17,800 nucleotides of DNA from Candidatus Auribacterota bacterium (GTDB lineage Bacteria > Auribacterota > JAFGBW01): positions 1 to 17,800 of the forward strand of contig JAFGBW010000065.1 of assembly GCA_016932965.1 (NCBI GenBank), given 5' to 3'. Positions 13,940 to 17,800 of the stretch are shown here, one piece after another. Within the stretch, counting starts at the first letter, position 1. Each line of letters starts with the position of its first letter. The position numbers were made by a program, and so were the translations under genes. The notes under the pieces were generated by a model, which was given only the letters and a program-made list of their open reading frames with translations, made no database searches and was not told where the DNA came from.

Positions 13940-14425
13940 TCACTGTGTTTTATTACTCAGCCAGACAGATAGTAAAACAATTGAAACGCCAATGCAAATA
14001 TAAGAATCCGCAAAATTGAACACAGGCCATCTTTCAAGATTCATCTCGGGAATGATCCATAAAGACGGGATGTGGATATCAAAAAAATCAAAATCCAGGA
14101 AATCCACCACATAGCCTCTGAACAACCGGTCAATCAGATTACCGGTCGCCCCGGATAAAATCAAATAATATCCGGCCTTTTCCATCTTTGTTTTTGATTT
14201 CCGGATTGCGTAAAAAACAAAAAGGATACATGCGAAAGAAATCCAGATCAAAGACGTAACCATGCCTTGAAATTGGCTGAAAGCGGAACCGGTGTTTTCC
14301 CCATAGGTCAGTCTTAACAAATGACCCAGCAAAGGGGTGGAAGGCTGGTTCTTCAAAAAGGCAATAGCCGCTTCCTTCGTGAGAATATCCGTGAAGATCA
14401 GCAGGCTGGTTAGAATAATCGGCAA
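13940..14425 (-). CDS. lspA: Lipoprotein signal peptidase (signal peptidase II)
   Basis: This aspartic protease of the inner membrane has 161 residues and four hydrophobic helices. It removes the signal peptide from diacylglyceryl-prolipoproteins after Lgt has acted. The catalytic dyad is visible: Asp108 in GNLIDRLFRGYVVDFLDF and Asp140 in FNFADSY. NENTG-like YGENTGSAF (41-49) is also kept. The loop between the two catalytic motifs is longer than in E. coli. The start must be TTG at 14425-14423, because the preceding in-frame codon is the stop of the dksA-like gene and the next ATG lies past conserved sequence. AAGGG sits three bases upstream of that TTG. Confidence 0.94.
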   Translation of the reverse strand: MPIILTSLLIFTDILTKEAAIAFLKNQPSTPLLGHLLRLTYGENTGSAFSQFQGMVTSLIWISFACILFVFYAIRKSKTKMEKAGYYLILSGATGNLIDRLFRGYVVDFLDFDFFDIHIPSLWIIPEMNLERWPVFNFADSYICIGVSIVLLSVWLSNKTQ

Positions 14426-14860
14426 TTACCCTTTTCTCCCGTCCTTTTCGATTTTTTCCTGAGCCTCTTTGCAATAAGACGTCCAGGGAATGGCATTCAA
14501 ACGGCTCGTGGGAATAAAATCCTGGTGCATTTCACAGATTCCGTATGTGCCTTTGTTGATCCTGTCGAGAGCCTGGTCGATCTGATACAGAATATCCTGT
14601 TCATTGCCCGCCACGTTCATGGCCAGTTCCTTGTCGTATGTGTCGGTTCCCATGTCCGCCATATGAAGCGAATAGCTGGACAGGTCCCCGCTGGATTCCT
14701 TGTTGGAGTTAAGGTTGTCATTTTCGAGTGAATCCACATTTTTCATGATTTGCATCTTGAGTTGAATCAGGGTGTCCCGATAATGCTCTATTTGATTTTT
14801 TGTTAAAGGATTTTTCTTGTTTGAATGATTGCTGTTGTTGTGTTGTTCCTTCTTTTTCAT
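14426..14860 (-). CDS. DksA/TraR-family protein with an incomplete zinc finger
   Basis: This encodes 144 residues. A basic, Asn/Lys-rich N-terminus (1-20) is followed by a helical coiled-coil segment (about 21-55), the HMADMGTDTYDKE motif (66-78) and a second helix (about 80-103). The zinc-finger region YGICEMHQDFIPTSRLNAIP ends with WTSYCKEAQEK. DksA-type proteins bind the RNA polymerase secondary channel and modulate initiation, often with ppGpp. The canonical finger has C-x2-C...C-x2-C; here the four positions are Cys109, His112, Cys130 and Ala133, so one ligand is missing and one is His. GGAG lies before the ATG. It is cotranscribed with lspA, whose frame begins immediately after its TAA. 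Assignment to the family is firm; E. coli DksA orthology is not. Confidence 0.85.
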   Translation of the reverse strand: MKKKEQHNNSNHSNKKNPLTKNQIEHYRDTLIQLKMQIMKNVDSLENDNLNSNKESSGDLSSYSLHMADMGTDTYDKELAMNVAGNEQDILYQIDQALDRINKGTYGICEMHQDFIPTSRLNAIPWTSYCKEAQEKIEKDGRKG

Positions 14861-14993
14861 GGCACTCCATTTATCGGTTTTAATTGGTCTGTCGTTTCTT
14901 TGAATCTTGGAACGGTCTGAGGCCGTTCTTCACTTCTTGAGTTTGCTCTTTATGTTATATCTTATAACACTCCCTTCATTTGACTGATGGCCT
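14861..14993 (-). promoter_or_regulatory. ileS-dksA spacer with two inverted repeats
   Basis: Within 133 bases there is a perfect palindrome GTTATA-TCT-TATAAC at 14954-14968 and a 6-bp hairpin GAACGG-TCTGAGG-CCGTTC at 14910-14928. Neither is followed by a T-run on the minus strand, so they do not look like a terminator. They could mark an operator or a leader structure of the dksA-like gene. Function is not shown by the sequence. Confidence 0.4.
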
Positions 14994-17750
14994 TTATTTT
15001 GACAGGATTTTCACTACTTCGGTGCAAGAAGGACATAAGCGGGTCTCATTCGTTTTAGCTACGGATTCGTCAAATACAACCCAGCAACGCTCGCATTTTA
15101 CACCTTTTTTAGGAATGGCGTCTATGACAATTTTTGATGGAATCCCTTCCTGTTTTCTGACAATGACTTCCGCTACTGTAAAAAAACGTTTTAATTCATG
15201 GTGGAGTCCGGAAAACCGGCTGTATTCCGTTTCCCCGCCGCAGGAAATAATCACCTGAACCTGATTGGATGTCTGAATGGACTTGGAGGTGATCAGCTGT
15301 TCTATTTTTTTAAAGATATCCTCCCTCATTTCAAACCATTTTTCAAATTCTGAAACAATTTCATCCTCATTTTGTACGGCTGGAATTTCAGGCCAATATT
15401 CGGTGAATACCGTTTGATGATCCGGATTCTTTTTGTTGATCTCGTTCCAAACCTCATCGCATGTAAAAGGGAGGAATGGGGACAGGATTTTTACCAGGGC
15501 ATGAAGGATTATTCTTAATACAGTCTGCACTGAAAGACGCTCTCTCGATGCAGGATGAGAGCAGTACAAGGTGTCTTTATGAATGTTGAAATAGACCGCG
15601 CTCAGCTCCACGGCGCAGAATTGAAATATTTTCTGCCATGCGCGGAAAAAACGGTATTCTTGCATTTCCCTTTTCACTTCTTCCGTCATCTTTCTGAATC
15701 GGATGAGCAGCCATTTGTCTATCAGGTTTAATTCATCCGGTTTCAGGGACAAATGTTCATCGAAATCAAATAAATTGCCCAGAAGGAACCGAAAGGTATT
15801 GCGGATCTTTCGATACGCTTCCCCCAGCTGGTTGAAGAGATCCTGGGATATTTTAATGTCCATGGCATAATCAACAGATGACACCCATAAGCGCAGGATG
15901 TCCGCCCCGTATTGATTCATAACTGAGAGAGGATCCATCACATTACCAACGGATTTGCTCATCTTTTTCCCTTCCAGATCCACAATGAATCCGTGCGTTA
16001 AAACAGCCCTGAAAGGGGGATCGATGGAAAGGGCGGATGCAGTCAATAAAGATGATTGAAACCATCCGCGGTGCTGGTCGGATCCTTCCAGATAAAGATC
16101 AGAAGGATAGGGGAGTCCCTTCTGCAGGATGGATTGATGGCTGATGCCTGATTCGAACCAGACGTCAACGATATCTTTTTCCTTCTCAATTTTTTTTGAC
16201 GAGCAAAAAGGGCATGTGATTTCTGAATCCGTCAGTTCCTGGACCGGTTTCTCGAACCAGATGTCTACTCCATGGGTTTTGACATGTTCGATGAGTATGT
16301 CGATTAGGGTTTCATTTAAAAAAGAATGGCCGCAGCCGGTGCATTTAAGTCCCGGAATGGGCACGCCCCATAATCTTTGTCTCGAAATGCACCAGTCTGG
16401 ACGCAGAGATACCATAGAAAAAATGCGTGTCTTTCCATAATCGGGGATCCATCTGGATTTTTCGATGTTGGCCAGCGCTGTTGACCGCAGGTCTTTTTTA
16501 TTCATGCCGATGAACCACTGCTCGGTCGCCCTGAAAATCACCGCCTTTTTGCATCTCCAGCAATGAGGGTAGGAATGGAGCACCTCTCCCGCATAAAGCA
16601 GGGCGTTTTTTTCCTTGAGAATACGGACGATTTCAGGGTTGGCTTCAAAAACATTTTTGCCTGCACACACCTTGGCTTCTGCGGTGAGTTTTCCCTTTTC
16701 ATCCACCGGGGAAAAGACTTCCAGCTGATATTTTCCGCTTAAGGAATAATCTTCCTGACCGTGTCCCGGAGCAATATGAACACAACCGGTCCCGGTATCC
16801 AACGTCACCAATTCCGGGGCCAAAACCACAGGTGATTCACGGTTTAAAAAGGCATGGCGGTAGATGAGCCCGGATAGTGTTTTTCCGGGATAGGTTTTTT
16901 GAACACAGGCCCCGGTCAATCCGCAGGTTTGGATAAAGTTATCACTGAGTTCTCTGGCAACGATGTAATGTTCATTTCCATGCTCAATTTCCGCGTATTC
17001 ATAAGAATCATGGACGGCAATAGCCAGATTGGCCGGCAGTGTCCAGGGCGTGGTTGTCCAAATCACCATGAAACATCCCGGACGGTCTTTGAGCTCGAAT
17101 TTCACATAGACGGAAGGGGAGGTGTGTTCATGGTATTCCACTTCAGCTTCAGCCAGCGCGGTCTCACATTCCAGGCACCACAAAACGGGCTTTTTTGCCT
17201 TGAACATATGGCCGGCCTTGTAGATGTCCAGGATCCCTTTAAGGACAGCGGATTCATAGACGGGTTCCATGGTTAAATAGGGATTCTCCCAATCTCCAAA
17301 AATTCCCAGGCGTTTGAATTCTTCTCTCTGGATATTCATCCATTTGAGGGCGAATTCCTTTGCCTCTTTTCTGAATTGCACCTGATTTGTTTGATCTTTT
17401 GTCTTTCTTGTATTTTTTAACAATTGATGTTCTATCGGAAGGCCGTGACAATCCCATCCCGGCACATAGGGGGCGTCATATCCAGCCAATATTTTGAATT
17501 TGAGCACGATGTCTTTGAGGATTTTATTCAAAACATGGCCCATGTGGATGTGCCCGTTTGAATAGGGAGGGCCGTCATGAAGAAAGAAAAGCGGTTTCCC
17601 CTTTCTTGAATCCCGGATTTGACGGTAGATCGATTTTTTCTCCCATTCCTGGATTTGCAGAGGCTCTCTCAACGGCAAAGAAGCCTTCATAGGAAAATCG
17701 GTTTGAGGAAGATTGAGGGTATTTTTATAACTTTTTTTTTCTTCTGCCAT
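14994..17750 (-). CDS. ileS: Isoleucyl-tRNA synthetase
   Basis: This 918-residue class-I synthetase charges tRNA-Ile. The ATP-binding HIGH motif is PYSNGHIHMGH (62-72) and the KMSKS loop is GKKMSKSVGN (about 595-604). The CP1 editing domain lies between, with WTTTPWTLPAN and TGCVHIAPGHG. A C-terminal zinc finger, CERCW...CPSC, is within the last 30 residues, as in bacterial-type IleS. A second CxxC cluster, CTGCGH...CPFC, lies about residues 480-520. The ATG is preceded by AGAGGT (SD) at good spacing. A run of nine A occupies codons 4 to 7, which may be a slippage site. It is probably the first gene of the row leading to dksA, lspA, lgt and rluD; its promoter is not clear in the last 50 bases of the window. 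Confidence 0.97.
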   Translation of the reverse strand: MAEEKKSYKNTLNLPQTDFPMKASLPLREPLQIQEWEKKSIYRQIRDSRKGKPLFFLHDGPPYSNGHIHMGHVLNKILKDIVLKFKILAGYDAPYVPGWDCHGLPIEHQLLKNTRKTKDQTNQVQFRKEAKEFALKWMNIQREEFKRLGIFGDWENPYLTMEPVYESAVLKGILDIYKAGHMFKAKKPVLWCLECETALAEAEVEYHEHTSPSVYVKFELKDRPGCFMVIWTTTPWTLPANLAIAVHDSYEYAEIEHGNEHYIVARELSDNFIQTCGLTGACVQKTYPGKTLSGLIYRHAFLNRESPVVLAPELVTLDTGTGCVHIAPGHGQEDYSLSGKYQLEVFSPVDEKGKLTAEAKVCAGKNVFEANPEIVRILKEKNALLYAGEVLHSYPHCWRCKKAVIFRATEQWFIGMNKKDLRSTALANIEKSRWIPDYGKTRIFSMVSLRPDWCISRQRLWGVPIPGLKCTGCGHSFLNETLIDILIEHVKTHGVDIWFEKPVQELTDSEITCPFCSSKKIEKEKDIVDVWFESGISHQSILQKGLPYPSDLYLEGSDQHRGWFQSSLLTASALSIDPPFRAVLTHGFIVDLEGKKMSKSVGNVMDPLSVMNQYGADILRLWVSSVDYAMDIKISQDLFNQLGEAYRKIRNTFRFLLGNLFDFDEHLSLKPDELNLIDKWLLIRFRKMTEEVKREMQEYRFFRAWQKIFQFCAVELSAVYFNIHKDTLYCSHPASRERLSVQTVLRIILHALVKILSPFLPFTCDEVWNEINKKNPDHQTVFTEYWPEIPAVQNEDEIVSEFEKWFEMREDIFKKIEQLITSKSIQTSNQVQVIISCGGETEYSRFSGLHHELKRFFTVAEVIVRKQEGIPSKIVIDAIPKKGVKCERCWVVFDESVAKTNETRLCPSCTEVVKILSK

Positions 17751-17800
17751 GTCGTTTACCTCTAAAAAAGAATGGCAGAAATTAAATCATTGCTGAAAAA

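Noticed and set aside
14999-15015. Apparent GACAGGATTT repeat copy
   Set aside because: It is the coding end of ileS (Lys-Ile-Leu-Ser-Lys-stop), so the match is chance.

Overview
This 17.8 kb window looks like chromosomal DNA of a Gram-negative (diderm) bacterium of moderate, slightly AT-rich base composition. It carries the lipoprotein-processing enzymes Lgt and LspA, at least two predicted lipoproteins, ordinary bacterial start and SD signals, and a bacterial IleS with a C-terminal zinc finger. I see no transposase, integrase, phage gene or CRISPR array. The gene order rluD-lgt-lspA-dksA-like-ileS, a BpuR-like PUR protein and intergenic spacers full of short dispersed repeats would fit an environmental lineage of the PVC/Omnitrophota or Desulfobacterota type. 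That placement is a guess; the sequence alone does not settle it.

Left part (1-3.7 kb). A truncated YjdF/DUF2238 membrane protein gene runs off the left edge on the minus strand. A 411-base spacer made of short repeat fragments separates it from comF, which lies directly downstream of a tRNA-Gln(CUG) gene on the same strand. Facing right is a GPH-family sugar:cation symporter gene, apparently a single-gene unit.

Middle (3.7-8.7 kb). A cysteine desulfurase-like gene (minus strand) converges on the symporter. Next comes a spacer with a remarkable pair of interleaved perfect inverted repeats, 5' of a TMEM43-family membrane protein gene. A stand-alone response-regulator receiver gene follows. 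After a 468-base spacer there is a divergent poly(A)-polymerase/CCA-transferase-like gene with an odd hydrophobic leader and a possibly frameshifted C-terminus.

Right-middle (8.7-11.9 kb, plus strand). Four closely spaced genes lie here: an unknown lipoprotein, a 52-residue protein, a family-5 (peptide/nickel-type) solute-binding lipoprotein without permease genes nearby, and a PUR-domain nucleic-acid-binding protein. The set ends at a good stem-loop terminator.

Right part (12.0-17.75 kb, minus strand). ileS, a dksA-like gene, lspA, lgt and rluD form a collinear housekeeping cluster. LspA and Lgt together mature lipoproteins such as those encoded just to the left. The DksA-like and LspA reading frames abut in the same frame with only a stop codon between them. 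One family of dispersed GC-rich repeats sits between lspA and lgt, and again on both sides of the lgt-rluD spacer.

No gene set here amounts to a clearly new multi-gene system. The items most worth a second look are the pseudoknot-capable element at 5191-5234, the DksA-LspA junction, the divergent nucleotidyltransferase with its possible frameshift, and the mosaic intergenic repeats.
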